Shown piece by piece: positions 16,913 to 25,517 of a DNA stretch of 64,000 nt. The stretch spans positions 1-64,000 of the forward strand of contig NZ_JAPFPY010000015.1 in NCBI RefSeq assembly GCF_026240945.1, in the 5' to 3' direction. The notes under the pieces were generated by a model. It was not told the DNA's origin. It did no database searches and saw only the letters and a list, made by a program, of their open reading frames with translations. Source of the stretch: Mycolicibacterium sp. J2. Its GTDB lineage: Bacteria; Actinomycetota; Actinomycetes; Mycobacteriales; Mycobacteriaceae. The stretch's first letter is position 1. The number at the start of each line of letters is the position of its first letter. Both the position numbers and the translations under genes were made by a program.

Positions 16913-16971
16913 TCGATAAGCTGTGCGCAGAATGTCCGGAACCGCTGCCTGTTCCGGGAGCGTCGTGTGGA

Positions 16972-18552
16972 TCAGATCTTGGTGGGATTAGTGGAGCCGA
17001 TGATGGCGCCGTTCTTGTCCAGCGCCTCGATGGTGAAGTAGTTGCCTGTGGTTGCGGTTCCTGCGGGCAGTGCCACCGGGGTGCTGAGGCCGTTCCAGTC
17101 TGTGGTTGCCACTGGCGTCAGCTTGTCGGGTGAGGTGCCGGATAGGACTCGCCATTGGGTGACGTCGGTGGCGCCGTTCCACACCGCGTGCACGGTGGGC
17201 CTGCCGTTGTCGTTGGACACGGTCAGCTCGGGCTTCTGGGTGGGATGTCCGTTCCATTGCTGCAAGAAGGCACGGTATGTGCCATCCCCGACGGTCATGG
17301 CCTTGGGGCCGGTGCCGACTTGTTGTGTCGAGGTGATGGGCTGGGTGGCGTTCCAGACGATGCGTCCGTCGGGGGCGAACTCGGTGATGTGGTTGGCGTC
17401 GCCCCAGCCGCTGAAGGTGTTGCCGTTGGGGAGTGCTTGTGCGCTGCCTTGGGTGAAGGTGTCTACCGGCTGGGGTTGGACCCAGTTGCGCAGCAGGGTG
17501 GCGGTCTTGGCCTGTCGGTCCAGCCGGATCCACATGATGCTCGAGGGGCCGTGGCGTTTCCCGCCCAGGTCGACGTTGTTGTTGAACAACATGATCGTGT
17601 TGTCGTCGACGAATGTCGCGTCGTGTTGTCCGGCGAAGTCCACCCCCGGGCCGAGGGTGAAATCGGAGTCTTTTCCACCCAGTTTCCAGTTGATGGCGCC
17701 CGTTTGCACGTTCACATCGACCAGCATGTTGGCCGAGCGTACCGACACCAGCATATTGCCTCCTGGGCTGGGGGCAATCGAATTGACATGTAGCGGCAGG
17801 ACACCTTCGCCCGGAATGCCCTGCAGCTGTGCGTAGTTGAGCGCGCTGTCGGTGACGGGAAGGTGTTGCGCCGAATCCCACGAGAGCAATGTTTTGCCCG
17901 AAGCGACATCGATGACGTTGACGAAGCTGTCGGCGATCTTCGCGGTTTTGGGCCCGCCGATATCGGACAGGTCGGCATCGACCTGCTTGACCGAGGTGAT
18001 CAGCGCCTTGCCATCCGGGGTGAGCCGAAACTCGTGAGAATCCGACGGGACGCCCTCGGTGGTGATTTTCTTGATGATGTTGTAGTTCGTATCGGCGATG
18101 TAATCGGCACCGGAGAGCTTGTCGCCCTGGAACCAGGTCAGCACCGGTTTCCCTTGGTAGGTCTGCACCTGGAGGTTCATGGCGTCCTGATCGTCGGGGA
18201 TCTGCAAGAACCACACCGGACGTCCTTGTTTATCCAGGATTTCCGGGCCGGACGGAATTCCGGGGTTCCCGCTGCCGAACAGATTCGCCGCGCCGGGCGC
18301 GCCACCATTGATGAACACAAAACCCGCACCGCCATCCGGCTGGTTCACCGTGACGTTGAGCGGCGGCGCGGCCAGCTGTGTCTGCGCCACCGCCGCAAGA
18401 TCTTTCATGCCGGGTACTGCGGCTGCGTTGGGCGCTGCAGAGCCTGTGAATTCAGGCGCTTTACCGGGTGTCGCCGAGCATGCAGATACCAACACCATGG
18501 CTGCCACGGCGACAGCCGATGACGACTTCACTGATGTCAAACGTGCGTGCAT
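16972..18552 (-). CDS. Arylsulfotransferase-family lipoprotein
   Basis: The 526-residue product begins with a lipoprotein signal (hydrophobic stretch about 12-22, lipobox VSAC with Cys25). The body contains the beta-propeller arylsulfotransferase pattern: repeated GNxL/GxxxF strands, a conserved His in GVDFAGQHDATF, and NTFSGWGDANHITEF. ASST enzymes move sulfate between phenols at the cell surface; whether this actinobacterial branch does so is not established. ATG 18552 shares one base with the stop of the reductase gene (TGATG). It is third gene of a MarR-reductase-ASST operon. Confidence 0.82.
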   Translation of the reverse strand: MHARLTSVKSSSAVAVAAMVLVSACSATPGKAPEFTGSAAPNAAAVPGMKDLAAVAQTQLAAPPLNVTVNQPDGGAGFVFINGGAPGAANLFGSGNPGIPSGPEILDKQGRPVWFLQIPDDQDAMNLQVQTYQGKPVLTWFQGDKLSGADYIADTNYNIIKKITTEGVPSDSHEFRLTPDGKALITSVKQVDADLSDIGGPKTAKIADSFVNVIDVASGKTLLSWDSAQHLPVTDSALNYAQLQGIPGEGVLPLHVNSIAPSPGGNMLVSVRSANMLVDVNVQTGAINWKLGGKDSDFTLGPGVDFAGQHDATFVDDNTIMLFNNNVDLGGKRHGPSSIMWIRLDRQAKTATLLRNWVQPQPVDTFTQGSAQALPNGNTFSGWGDANHITEFAPDGRIVWNATQPITSTQQVGTGPKAMTVGDGTYRAFLQQWNGHPTQKPELTVSNDNGRPTVHAVWNGATDVTQWRVLSGTSPDKLTPVATTDWNGLSTPVALPAGTATTGNYFTIEALDKNGAIIGSTNPTKI

Positions 18553-19208
18553 CACGAGTTCCAGACGATCGGTGCCTGGTGGATCCACATGCCGTCCTCG
18601 GCGGTGTCGACGAGGAAAGCGGCGAGGTCGGCGCGGTTGATCCGCATGCCTGGTTTTTCGGTGCCTGCTTCCGCGGCCCGCACGGGCCCACTGGCCGGCT
18701 TGTTGCTGAGGGCGACTGCCCTGACGAGAGTCCAGTCGGTATCGGAGGCGCGCACGAGCTTGTCGACGCCGGTGTGGTCGACGAAGCCCGCCTTGATGTT
18801 GGAGATGTTGACGATGAATTTGAACAACGGGTTGATGCGAGCCCAGTCGTCACCCGCGCCCATCGTGGAGTTGATGACGATCCGGCGGATGTTCTGCTCG
18901 CCCATCACGGTCAGGACATTTCGGGTCGCGTCGGTCATGAACATCGGCGGGCTGACGGGCTTGGCCCAGGGATTGTCCGAGGCGCGCGCATTGTTCAGGG
19001 TGCTGATCACCGCCTCGGTACCGTGCGCGGCCGTGCGGATATCGTCGATGTTGGACGGCGTGCCCGCAATCAGTTCCACTCCGGCCGGAGCACGGACGAT
19101 GTCGGGATTGCGCACCAGGGCGCGAACGCGATGACCGCGCGCGGCGGCGTACTCGAGTACATGGATCCCGGTGCGGCCGCTGCCGCCGAGGACGAGCAGA
19201 GTGGTCAT
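18552..19208 (-). CDS. NAD(P)-binding atypical SDR (NmrA/NAD(P)H-binding type)
   Basis: The 218-residue protein opens with a nucleotide-binding motif LLVLGGSGRTGIHVLEYAAARGHRVRALVRNP (Rossmann GGSGRTG at about 8-14). It lacks the classical YxxxK pair, as in NmrA-like and other extended or atypical SDRs. GGAGGAACAACC directly precedes ATG 19208, giving a strong ribosome site and ruling out the slightly longer frame. It follows the MarR gene by 66 bases on the same strand and probably reduces or senses a redox-active small molecule that the MarR protein also detects. The exact reaction is unknown. Confidence 0.8.
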   Translation of the reverse strand: MTTLLVLGGSGRTGIHVLEYAAARGHRVRALVRNPDIVRAPAGVELIAGTPSNIDDIRTAAHGTEAVISTLNNARASDNPWAKPVSPPMFMTDATRNVLTVMGEQNIRRIVINSTMGAGDDWARINPLFKFIVNISNIKAGFVDHTGVDKLVRASDTDWTLVRAVALSNKPASGPVRAAEAGTEKPGMRINRADLAAFLVDTAEDGMWIHQAPIVWNS

Positions 19209-19274
19209 GGTTGTTCCTCCAATGAAATGCATGCGGCAGGGCTGGCATCGCCTGCGCGGTCGGTGTGGCTGCTG

Positions 19275-19748
19275 CTAGCGAGACGTGGTGGCGGTCTGCG
19301 CAAGAAGTGCGGCGTTCTCGTTGAGCCGTCGAATGATCGGCCCGGCGACGAACATGGCCAGCCGGAACGCCTCTTGATCACTCGTAGAGAGCGTCCCCAT
19401 CAGGGCGGCGAGTTTTTGGTTGTCCTCGTCGAGCAAGCGGTCCAGCAGTTCTCGCGCGTTCTCGGTCAATTCGATGATCGTGGCGCGGCCGTCCTCGGGA
19501 TCGGGGGCGCGCGCGACCAAGTTGCGGCGGTCGAGGCGCTGGATCAATTGAGTCATTGCCGGCTGGCTGACACGAATGGTCTCGCAAAGGGTCGTGAGAC
19601 GTGTCGGGCCGTCGACGCTCAACGTATGTAACACCTCCATCGCCGAGACGCTGAGCTCCTCGCGATTGAGCAAGTTGCGCGTGGCCAGCAGCGCAGTGTC
19701 TCTGACGGCTTCGGCGATCCTGTCGATATCGTCTTCCCGCTTGGCCAT
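19275..19748 (-). CDS. MarR-family transcriptional regulator
   Basis: The 157-residue winged-helix protein has LTTLCETIRVSQPAMTQLIQRLDRRNLVARAPDPEDGRATIIELTENA at about 52-100, the canonical MarR recognition helix and DGR wing. MAKREDD at 19748 is the best start; an earlier in-frame ATG falls inside a palindrome. MarR proteins usually repress neighbouring detoxification or efflux genes and are released by phenolic ligands. Here it heads an operon with a reductase and an arylsulfotransferase, consistent with aromatic-compound sensing. Confidence 0.9.
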   Translation of the reverse strand: MAKREDDIDRIAEAVRDTALLATRNLLNREELSVSAMEVLHTLSVDGPTRLTTLCETIRVSQPAMTQLIQRLDRRNLVARAPDPEDGRATIIELTENARELLDRLLDEDNQKLAALMGTLSTSDQEAFRLAMFVAGPIIRRLNENAALLAQTATTSR

Positions 19749-19758
19749 ACGGCTAATA

Positions 19759-19777
19759 TACATCATTGCATTATGTA
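19759..19777. promoter_or_regulatory. Imperfect palindrome upstream of marR, probable operator
   Basis: TACATCATTGCATTATGTA is symmetric about its centre at 14 of 19 positions (arms TACAT/ATGTA, inner AT/AT). It starts 11 bases upstream of the MarR ATG on the minus strand, matching the size and place of MarR autoregulatory sites. Confidence 0.6.
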
Positions 19778-20102
19778 GATAAGTGACGTCAGTGCACGCT
19801 TCATGATCCGGTTCGGGCCGTGGGATCTCCTTGAAGTGGCACGGCTACATCGAAAGATGTGTTCCATCGTGGGCACCGTGGACCGTCTATGTAGTGCCGG
19901 CAGATGCAGTTCGGGTGGCCGTCGATCGTCGAGATTTTTGCACGTGGAGCCAATTGGTTCCATGGATTATGTATATACAGGCAGTGCGGGGGAGCCGGCA
20001 TCCTGAGATCTAGATCACTCCCAGGTTTACCTAGCCCACCAAAACGGTATTCACGTTCCCGTTCAGCGTGTTCGGAGACAACCGCGTGGAGAGGAACGAT
20101 CG
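19778..20102. promoter_or_regulatory. 325-base intergenic region with two palindromes
   Basis: No convincing gene is seen between the divergent MarR gene and the small secreted protein gene. TGGAGCCAATTGGTTCCA (19945-19962) is an 18-bp palindrome with one mismatched pair, and TGTATATACA (19970-19979) is a perfect 10-bp palindrome. GAGAGGAACG before 20103 is a usable ribosome site. These are probable operators or promoter parts for the secreted-protein gene. Confidence 0.4.
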
Positions 20103-20366
20103 ATGAGGATCAAGAACGTGTGCGCCGGTGCAGCCGTCGCCACCGCCCTGTTCGCCGGGCCGCTCGCCTTGGCCGCCACGGCCAGCGCCGAGCCCGTCCC
20201 GATGCCGCCGGCCCCGCCGGCCGGCCCGACCGTTGCCTCGCCGCCGGCGTGGGCACCGCCCAAGCCGGTCGATCCCGTCTGGGCCAATGGCAACCCGCAG
20301 GTGTGGGATGCCGGCTGGAACCACTGGGGTGTCTGGGTCGACGGAACCTTCATCCCCACCTTCTGA
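20103..20366 (+). CDS. Small secreted Pro/Trp-rich protein, unknown function
   Basis: The 87-residue precursor has a Sec-type signal peptide (MRIKNVCAGAAVATALFAGPLALAATASAE, probable cut after ASA at about residue 29). The mature part of about 58 residues is Pro-rich (PVPMPPAPPAGP), then Trp-rich (WDAGWNHWGVWVDG). It has no cysteine after the signal. It resembles the many short secreted mycobacterial proteins of unknown role. It is monocistronic: an intrinsic terminator follows within 20 bases. Confidence 0.8.
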   Translation: MRIKNVCAGAAVATALFAGPLALAATASAEPVPMPPAPPAGPTVASPPAWAPPKPVDPVWANGNPQVWDAGWNHWGVWVDGTFIPTF

Positions 20367-20384
20367 CCACCCTCCGCAAGAAGA

Positions 20385-20415
20385 GCCCGGGCCGCTGATG
20401 CCCCGGGCTTTTCTT
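20385..20415. terminator. Intrinsic terminator
   Basis: GCCCGGG (20385-20391) pairs with CCCGGGC (20402-20408) and is followed by TTTTCTT. It ends the small secreted-protein gene and, with AAGAAAAG on the other strand, may also limit the convergent VWA gene. Confidence 0.85.
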
Positions 20416-20421
20416 ATGTCC

Positions 20422-21429
20422 TCAGGCGGGCAGCCGGCGATTGCGGGTCAGCGCCGTCACCGCCGACGCCACCGTCACCAGCACGGCCAGCCGCAACCAG
20501 CCGGCGCTGGCGTCCCCGGGCACCGTTTGGTACCCGATCTGCTGCTGCAGCGTGTCGTAGACCCCGTTGAGCTGGTCGAGATTCGACGCGTGGAACATCT
20601 GTCCCTTGGTGATCTCGGAGATCTTCTTCAAGGTGGCGTCGTCGACCGGCACCGGCTGCCGGATGCCGTTGAGGTCGACGTAGCCGTCCGGGGTGCCGAA
20701 CGAGATCGTCGAGATCGGCACGCCCTGATCACGAGCTGCGCGGGCTGCGGTGAACGCACCACGCGGCTCATCGGGCTCCGAGGGCACCGTCTCCTTGCCG
20801 TCGGACTCCAGCACGATGCGCGACGGCGGCGGACCGTCCCCGCCCCCGACGATCGCATCGGCGGTGGAGATGGCCTGCAGCGCGGTGAAGATCGCCTCAC
20901 CGGTCGCGGTCCGTTCCTCGGGCTTGAGCCCGTCGATGGCGTTGCGCATCTTGGCGCGGTTGGTGGTCGGCGCCACCAACACCGTCGCCGACCCGCCGAA
21001 GGCGATCAACCCGAGGTTGATACCCGGGGTCAGCTCATCGGTGAACTTCTTCCCGGCCGCCTGCGCCGCGGCCAGCCGGCTGGGCGCCACGTCGGTCGCC
21101 CGCATGGACTCCGACACGTCGATCACCAGCATCACCACCGCCCGATCCCGGGGAATCCGCACATCGTGGGTGGGCCCGGCCAGGGCGCAGGTCAGCAGCA
21201 GCAGGGCAGCCACCAGCAGCACCGCCGACACATGTCGCCAGCGGTCCCTGCGTACCCGCGCCACCTGTTCAAGGATGTGCAGGTTCGCAAACCGCAGAAC
21301 CTGGGTGCGCCGCCGGCGCAGCATGACCACGTACAACACCGCCACGGCGGCGGCGACCAGCGCGAACAGGAAGAACCAGGCGTGGGCGAAACCCGCCAGC
21401 GTGATCGGACCCAGGAATGGCAGCGTCAT
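20422..21429 (-). CDS. VWA-domain membrane protein (UPF0353 family, Rv1481-like)
   Basis: The 335-residue protein has two N-terminal membrane segments (about 13-36 and 68-86), a von Willebrand A domain with MIDAS motif DVSES (104-108), and a C-terminal membrane segment (about 308-325). Length and layout match the mycobacterial UPF0353 proteins next to MoxR ATPases (Rv1479-Rv1481, from memory). Those systems use a MoxR ATPase and a DUF58 partner; neither is beside this gene, so it may be an orphan paralogue working with a MoxR encoded elsewhere. It converges on the small secreted gene across a terminator. Confidence 0.85.
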   Translation of the reverse strand: MTLPFLGPITLAGFAHAWFFLFALVAAAVAVLYVVMLRRRRTQVLRFANLHILEQVARVRRDRWRHVSAVLLVAALLLLTCALAGPTHDVRIPRDRAVVMLVIDVSESMRATDVAPSRLAAAQAAGKKFTDELTPGINLGLIAFGGSATVLVAPTTNRAKMRNAIDGLKPEERTATGEAIFTALQAISTADAIVGGGDGPPPSRIVLESDGKETVPSEPDEPRGAFTAARAARDQGVPISTISFGTPDGYVDLNGIRQPVPVDDATLKKISEITKGQMFHASNLDQLNGVYDTLQQQIGYQTVPGDASAGWLRLAVLVTVASAVTALTRNRRLPA

Positions 21430-21495
21430 CGCTGCGCCAGGCTAGGACGGGGTGCTGACGGTTGACTCGGTGACCAATGTCAACCGGCTGTGACC

Positions 21496-23040
21496 TCAGT
21501 TGACGCAGGGTGTGCGGTCGCCGCTGACCGGCAGCCCGTGGTCGGGCGTCGTGTCGGTGTCGGCGCCATCGTCGACACCGAACCACGGCGAGTGCGTCGC
21601 CGTGGTGGCGGTAGTGGATGTCGACGCGGTGGTCGTGCTGCTGGACGTCTCGGACTCCGACGTCGTCAGCTTGGTGGGCACGAGATACCCGTTGCCGATC
21701 ACCACGCGGACCTGGCCTGCGGGCAGATCCTTGCCGGGCACGGTGACGACGTCGCCGAGCAACCCCGACAGTCGCTGGGCCACGTCCTCGGCGCCGGTCC
21801 CGTAGCTGACGGTGGTCAGGGCGGGCTTGTCGTCGAGCTGTACATCGGGCTTTTCCACCTGGTATCCGCGCTTTTCCAGGGCGGTGGCCACCGTGGACGC
21901 CGTCCAGTTGCCCTCGGCGTTGACCACCTGGATCGGGTTGGTCGGGACGGCAGCCGTGGTGGTGACGGCGTTACCGTCGGAAAACGCCTCGCGCACCTGG
22001 GCTTTGATGGCATCGGGATCGATGATATTGACGTCCTGGCCGTTTCGGGTGTCATAGCGCAGCACCGGCAGCGTCTTGTAGACGACGTCGGAGCCACTGA
22101 TCGCGCCGAGCCTGCGGAACAGGTCGGAGTCCCAGCCGCCGGACAACACGATGTCCTTGTGTGCGATGGCCATCAACTCGTTCAGTTTGCCGAGATCGGT
22201 GAACGCGCCGGACTCTTGGAGCTGGCGCATCACCGCGACCAGGAACGCCTGCTGGCGATGGGTCCGGTCCAGGTCACCGTTCTCCAGGCCGTGCCGCTGG
22301 CGGACAAAGGCCAGCGCCTGCGCGGCGTTCAGGGTCTGATGGCCGGCCGGGAAATCGGCACCTGAATAGTCGTCGTGCACAGCGTGATTGAGACACACCT
22401 GGATACCGCCCAGGCTGGAGGCCAGATCGTAGAAGCCGCCCAGGTTGATCTCGGCGAAGTAGTCGATGGGCACGCCGACCAGGTTGCGCACGGCGCCCAG
22501 GGTGGCGGCCCGGCCGGCTTCGCGCCCCGCCATCTCCAGCTGTTCGCGGTCGTCGATGCCTTGGTCGGCCAGGTGCTGTTCGGTGTAGAACTTCGTCAGC
22601 CCGTACGCCTCTTTGATCTTGATGTTCGTGTAACCGGGCAGGCGGTGGAATTCGACGTAGTCGTCCCGCGGGATGGAGAACGCGGTGACCTTGTTGTCGG
22701 CGTCGATGTGCACCAGGATCAGGGTGTTGGTGTTGTAGCCGCCGGTCTCGGAGTCTCCGGCGTGCAATTGGTCGAGCACCTCTTGCGGCAGGTCGTTGCC
22801 GTGTTGGTCTTTCCGCGAGTCCAAGCCGATCAGCAGGATGGTGATCGGTCCGCCCTTGGTGTGGACGGTCTGCGCCAGTGCTTGCGAGACGGTGAAGCCG
22901 GTCAGCACGCCGCGGGTGGTCCACCATGCCGCCCCGGACACCGCCACCAGCACGCTGGAGACCATGGCAAGGACGACGCGGGCCCAGCGGAGCCGGCGCC
23001 GAGGCGGTTCAGGCATTCGGTGCCGGGCGGCGTCGGGCAT
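21496..23040 (-). CDS. LytR-CpsA-Psr (LCP) family cell-wall glycan ligase with LytR_C domain
   Basis: The 514-residue protein has an N-terminal membrane anchor (about 20-42) and an LCP domain (about 65-300) with ITILLIGLDSR, SIPRDDYVEF and FVRQRHGLENGDLDRTHRQQAFL, the conserved Arg/Asp residues that bind polyprenyl-pyrophosphate glycans. A LytR_C domain (about 345-445) and a Ser/Thr-rich tail follow. LCP proteins attach arabinogalactan or other glycans from lipid carriers to peptidoglycan. The gene follows uppP by one base, so carrier recycling and glycan ligation are co-expressed. It is one of several LCP genes normal for mycobacteria. Confidence 0.92.
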   Translation of the reverse strand: MPDAARHRMPEPPRRRLRWARVVLAMVSSVLVAVSGAAWWTTRGVLTGFTVSQALAQTVHTKGGPITILLIGLDSRKDQHGNDLPQEVLDQLHAGDSETGGYNTNTLILVHIDADNKVTAFSIPRDDYVEFHRLPGYTNIKIKEAYGLTKFYTEQHLADQGIDDREQLEMAGREAGRAATLGAVRNLVGVPIDYFAEINLGGFYDLASSLGGIQVCLNHAVHDDYSGADFPAGHQTLNAAQALAFVRQRHGLENGDLDRTHRQQAFLVAVMRQLQESGAFTDLGKLNELMAIAHKDIVLSGGWDSDLFRRLGAISGSDVVYKTLPVLRYDTRNGQDVNIIDPDAIKAQVREAFSDGNAVTTTAAVPTNPIQVVNAEGNWTASTVATALEKRGYQVEKPDVQLDDKPALTTVSYGTGAEDVAQRLSGLLGDVVTVPGKDLPAGQVRVVIGNGYLVPTKLTTSESETSSSTTTASTSTTATTATHSPWFGVDDGADTDTTPDHGLPVSGDRTPCVN

Positions 23041-23041
23041 A

Positions 23042-23893
23042 TCAGGCGAAGTGTACGACCGAGGCCGCTCCCGCGATAACGCAATAGACGGCGAACGGCA
23101 GCAACGTTCGGTGCTGGAAGTAGCGCGTCAGGAAGCGTACGGACAGGTACGCCGTCAGCGCCGCGACGGCGGATCCGGCGAGCACCTGCCCGCCGATGCC
23201 GTGCCCGGCAGGTCCGGCCAGCTCCGGTAGCTTGAGCACCCCGGCGGCCAGGATTATCGGCGTGGCCAGCAGAAACGCGAACTTCGCGGCGTCCTCGTGG
23301 TCCAGGCCGCGCAGCAGTCCCCCGACGATGGTGACACCTGAGCGGCTGATCCCGGCCAGTAGCGCCAGGCTCTGCGCCAAACCGATCCCGGCGGCCTCCA
23401 GCGGCTGCAATTCGACCAGGGCGCGGGTGCCCGCACGCCGGCGCTGCAGCACCTCGCCTATGGCAAGAATCACACCGTTGAGGGTGAGGAACACCGCGGC
23501 CACCAGCGGGGTCGCGAACAGTCTGCGCAGCGGGTGTTCGAACGCCAGGCCCAGCAACCCGGTGGGCACCGTGGCGATGATGAGCAGCCAGCCCAGCCGC
23601 TGCGCGGAGGTCTCGATGCGGCGCGTGCGCACCGACGTGATCAAGGCGCCGACGATGCGCACCCAGTCTCGCCAGTAGAACACCAGCAGCGCCAGCGCCG
23701 TTGCGACGTGCAGGCCCACCACGAAGGCCAGATAGGGCGTATGGCCATTCGAGTTCCCCTGTGTGACAAGGTCACTCCACGACCCGCCGAGCCAGGCCGG
23801 AACCAGCACGGAGTGGCCCAGGCTGGAGATGGGGAACAACTCGGTGACACCTTGTAAGGCGCCGATCAGCACGGCTTGGAGATAGCTCAGCAT
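23042..23893 (-). CDS. uppP: Undecaprenyl-diphosphatase UppP (BacA)
   Basis: The 283-residue polytopic protein has both family motifs: GVTELFPISSLGHSV (about 15-29) and the GISRSG segment (about 180-185), which carry the catalytic Glu, Ser and Arg. It converts polyprenyl diphosphate to the monophosphate for reuse in cell-wall synthesis, and overproduction of this family confers bacitracin resistance. It sits between the CtaG-like gene (6 bases upstream) and the LCP gene (1 base downstream) on one strand, an operon that links carrier recycling with LCP ligation. Confidence 0.93.
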   Translation of the reverse strand: MLSYLQAVLIGALQGVTELFPISSLGHSVLVPAWLGGSWSDLVTQGNSNGHTPYLAFVVGLHVATALALLVFYWRDWVRIVGALITSVRTRRIETSAQRLGWLLIIATVPTGLLGLAFEHPLRRLFATPLVAAVFLTLNGVILAIGEVLQRRRAGTRALVELQPLEAAGIGLAQSLALLAGISRSGVTIVGGLLRGLDHEDAAKFAFLLATPIILAAGVLKLPELAGPAGHGIGGQVLAGSAVAALTAYLSVRFLTRYFQHRTLLPFAVYCVIAGAASVVHFA

Positions 23894-23899
23894 GGATAC

Positions 23900-24820
23900 C
23901 TAATCGGTTGTGCGACGGTGGAATCGGTCCCGCAACTGCGGATCGGCCTCCCACCACAGCGTCGGCGGCGCCTCGTCGTCGACGGTGTCGAGTTGGGCAT
24001 CCAGCTCGGCGTCCACGATCGCGGCCTGTTTCTTCTCGTCGGAGGACATCGCGCGCATCAGCACCATCAGGAATGGCACCCCCAGCACGTCGCCGAGGAT
24101 CCACAGGATGCCGGCGCCGACGGACTGGTCCACCCGCTGGCTCGGACCCCAGGTGCGGTTGACGGCCAGGTAGTAGTCGGTGGCGATCAGCGGGCCCAAC
24201 CACAACACGATGCCCAGCAGTCCGTCGCCGAGGGTTTCGGCGATGCTGATGACCATCGACAGCATCTGGGGGTACCGACGCGGCACCGGGTCGGCCTGGA
24301 TGCGCGCATAAAAGTAGCCGAAACCGATGAGCGGCAGGATGATCCGGGTGAGCGAGGCCAGCACCGGGTTCGTCAGCGACGCGACATACCAGGGGGTCAG
24401 GTACAGCAGCCACGGGGTGGCCAGCATCACGACCGAGGTGGTCGCCGGGTGGGTGAGGGCCCGCGCGGTGCGCCCGGCGAGCACCCGGTCGACGACGGCG
24501 GCGCCACCGGCCTGGCGCGCCACCGTCAGCGGGGTGCCCAATGCCAGCAGCATGGGAACCACGAACAGCAACAGCAGCACCTGCAGCGCCCGCACCCAGA
24601 ACAGCACCGGGGCGTAGACCCCGACCATGCTCATGGTGGCCAGCACCCAGACCCCGATACCGGACCAGAACGCCGCTCGCCGCGCGGCGGGCACGGCGGC
24701 GCGCCGGCAGCACCACGCGTAGGCGCCGCCCGCCAGCAGGAGCGGCGCCGCCGAAGCCGCGTCGACCGTCCACGACGTGAGCGCGGTGGACAGCGTCAGC
24801 GGAGCCACCGCCGGATACAT
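23900..24820 (-). CDS. CtaG-family (Caa3_CtaG) membrane protein
   Basis: The 306-residue protein from ATG 24820 has about seven hydrophobic segments. The pattern LLAGGAYAWCCRR, FWSGIGVWVLATMSMVGVYAPVLFWVRALQVLLLLFVVPMLLALGTPL is typical of the actinobacterial CtaG family, linked to copper delivery to cytochrome oxidase. The polar tail (about 270-306) is cytoplasmic and acidic. The longer in-frame start overlaps a TetR operator-like palindrome, so I prefer 24820. It is first gene of the unit with uppP and LCP, and divergent from a TetR regulator. Confidence 0.82.
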   Translation of the reverse strand: MYPAVAPLTLSTALTSWTVDAASAAPLLLAGGAYAWCCRRAAVPAARRAAFWSGIGVWVLATMSMVGVYAPVLFWVRALQVLLLLFVVPMLLALGTPLTVARQAGGAAVVDRVLAGRTARALTHPATTSVVMLATPWLLYLTPWYVASLTNPVLASLTRIILPLIGFGYFYARIQADPVPRRYPQMLSMVISIAETLGDGLLGIVLWLGPLIATDYYLAVNRTWGPSQRVDQSVGAGILWILGDVLGVPFLMVLMRAMSSDEKKQAAIVDAELDAQLDTVDDEAPPTLWWEADPQLRDRFHRRTTD

Positions 24821-24865
24821 GGCGGCCAGTATGGGGCTGCTCGCTGTGCATCTCCTGCGCGTTGC

Positions 24866-24887
24866 CGGGCAGTACGATGACTGCCCG
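24866..24887. promoter_or_regulatory. Palindrome between ctaG-like and tetR genes, probable TetR operator
   Basis: CGGGCAGT (24866-24873) and ACTGCCCG (24880-24887) are perfect 8-bp arms around ACGATG. It lies centrally between the divergent starts at 24820 and 24904, as expected for a TetR dimer site controlling both directions. Confidence 0.65.
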
Positions 24888-24903
24888 ATATGAGGTGGAC
24901 CTG

Positions 24904-25491
24904 GTGACGACCGAACCCGCTGCACCCGACTTCCGGCAGCGACTGCTCACGGCCTTCGAGGAGTCGATCGCCGAAACCGGTTATGCCAAGACGACGATCG
25001 CCGACATCGTGCGTCGGGCCCGCACCTCCCGGCGCACCTTCTACGAGCATTTCGCCAGCAAGGAGGAGTGTTTCGTCGGACTGCTCAGCGAGGCCAATGC
25101 CGACCAGGTGCGCCAGATCGCCGCGGCGGTCGACCCGGCGGCGCCGTGGCAGCAGCAGGCCCGCCAAGCCATCGAGGCGTGGATCGCCTCGGCCGAGTCC
25201 CGGCCCGACCTGACGCTGAGCTGGATCCGGGACGGGCACTCCCTGGGCGCCGCCGGTCGGCGACTGACCCGCGAAGCCATGGAGCAGTTCGTCGACATGG
25301 TGCACGGTCTGGTGGACAGCGAGATGTTCCGGGCCGCCGGGATCGGACCGATCTCACGGCAGCGGCTGATCATGCTGTTGGGCGGGCTTCGTGAGCTCAC
25401 CGCGGTCACCGTCGAGAACGGCGGCGCGATGAGCGATTTCACCGAGGAGGCGGTGGCGGCCACCATCGCGCTCATCACGCCGGCCTCCTGA
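24904..25491 (+). CDS. TetR-family regulator (divergent from ctaG-like/uppP/LCP genes)
   Basis: The 195-residue protein has an N-terminal HTH (about 10-55) with TTIADIVRRARTSRRTFYEHFASKEECFVGLL, and an all-helical ligand domain. GTG 24904 is preceded by GAGGTGG at good spacing. Earlier in-frame ATGs (24862, 24877) fall in or before the palindrome 24866-24887, so the later start keeps the operator upstream. It probably represses itself and the divergent envelope genes. The ligand is unknown. Confidence 0.88.
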   Translation: MTTEPAAPDFRQRLLTAFEESIAETGYAKTTIADIVRRARTSRRTFYEHFASKEECFVGLLSEANADQVRQIAAAVDPAAPWQQQARQAIEAWIASAESRPDLTLSWIRDGHSLGAAGRRLTREAMEQFVDMVHGLVDSEMFRAAGIGPISRQRLIMLLGGLRELTAVTVENGGAMSDFTEEAVAATIALITPAS

Positions 25492-25517
25492 CTTCTGCGC
25501 TGCGGTACGTTGCAGGG

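Noticed and set aside
15276..16919. 547-codon plus-strand frame
   Set aside because: Antisense to the second amidase, whose Lys/Ser/Ser triad is intact.
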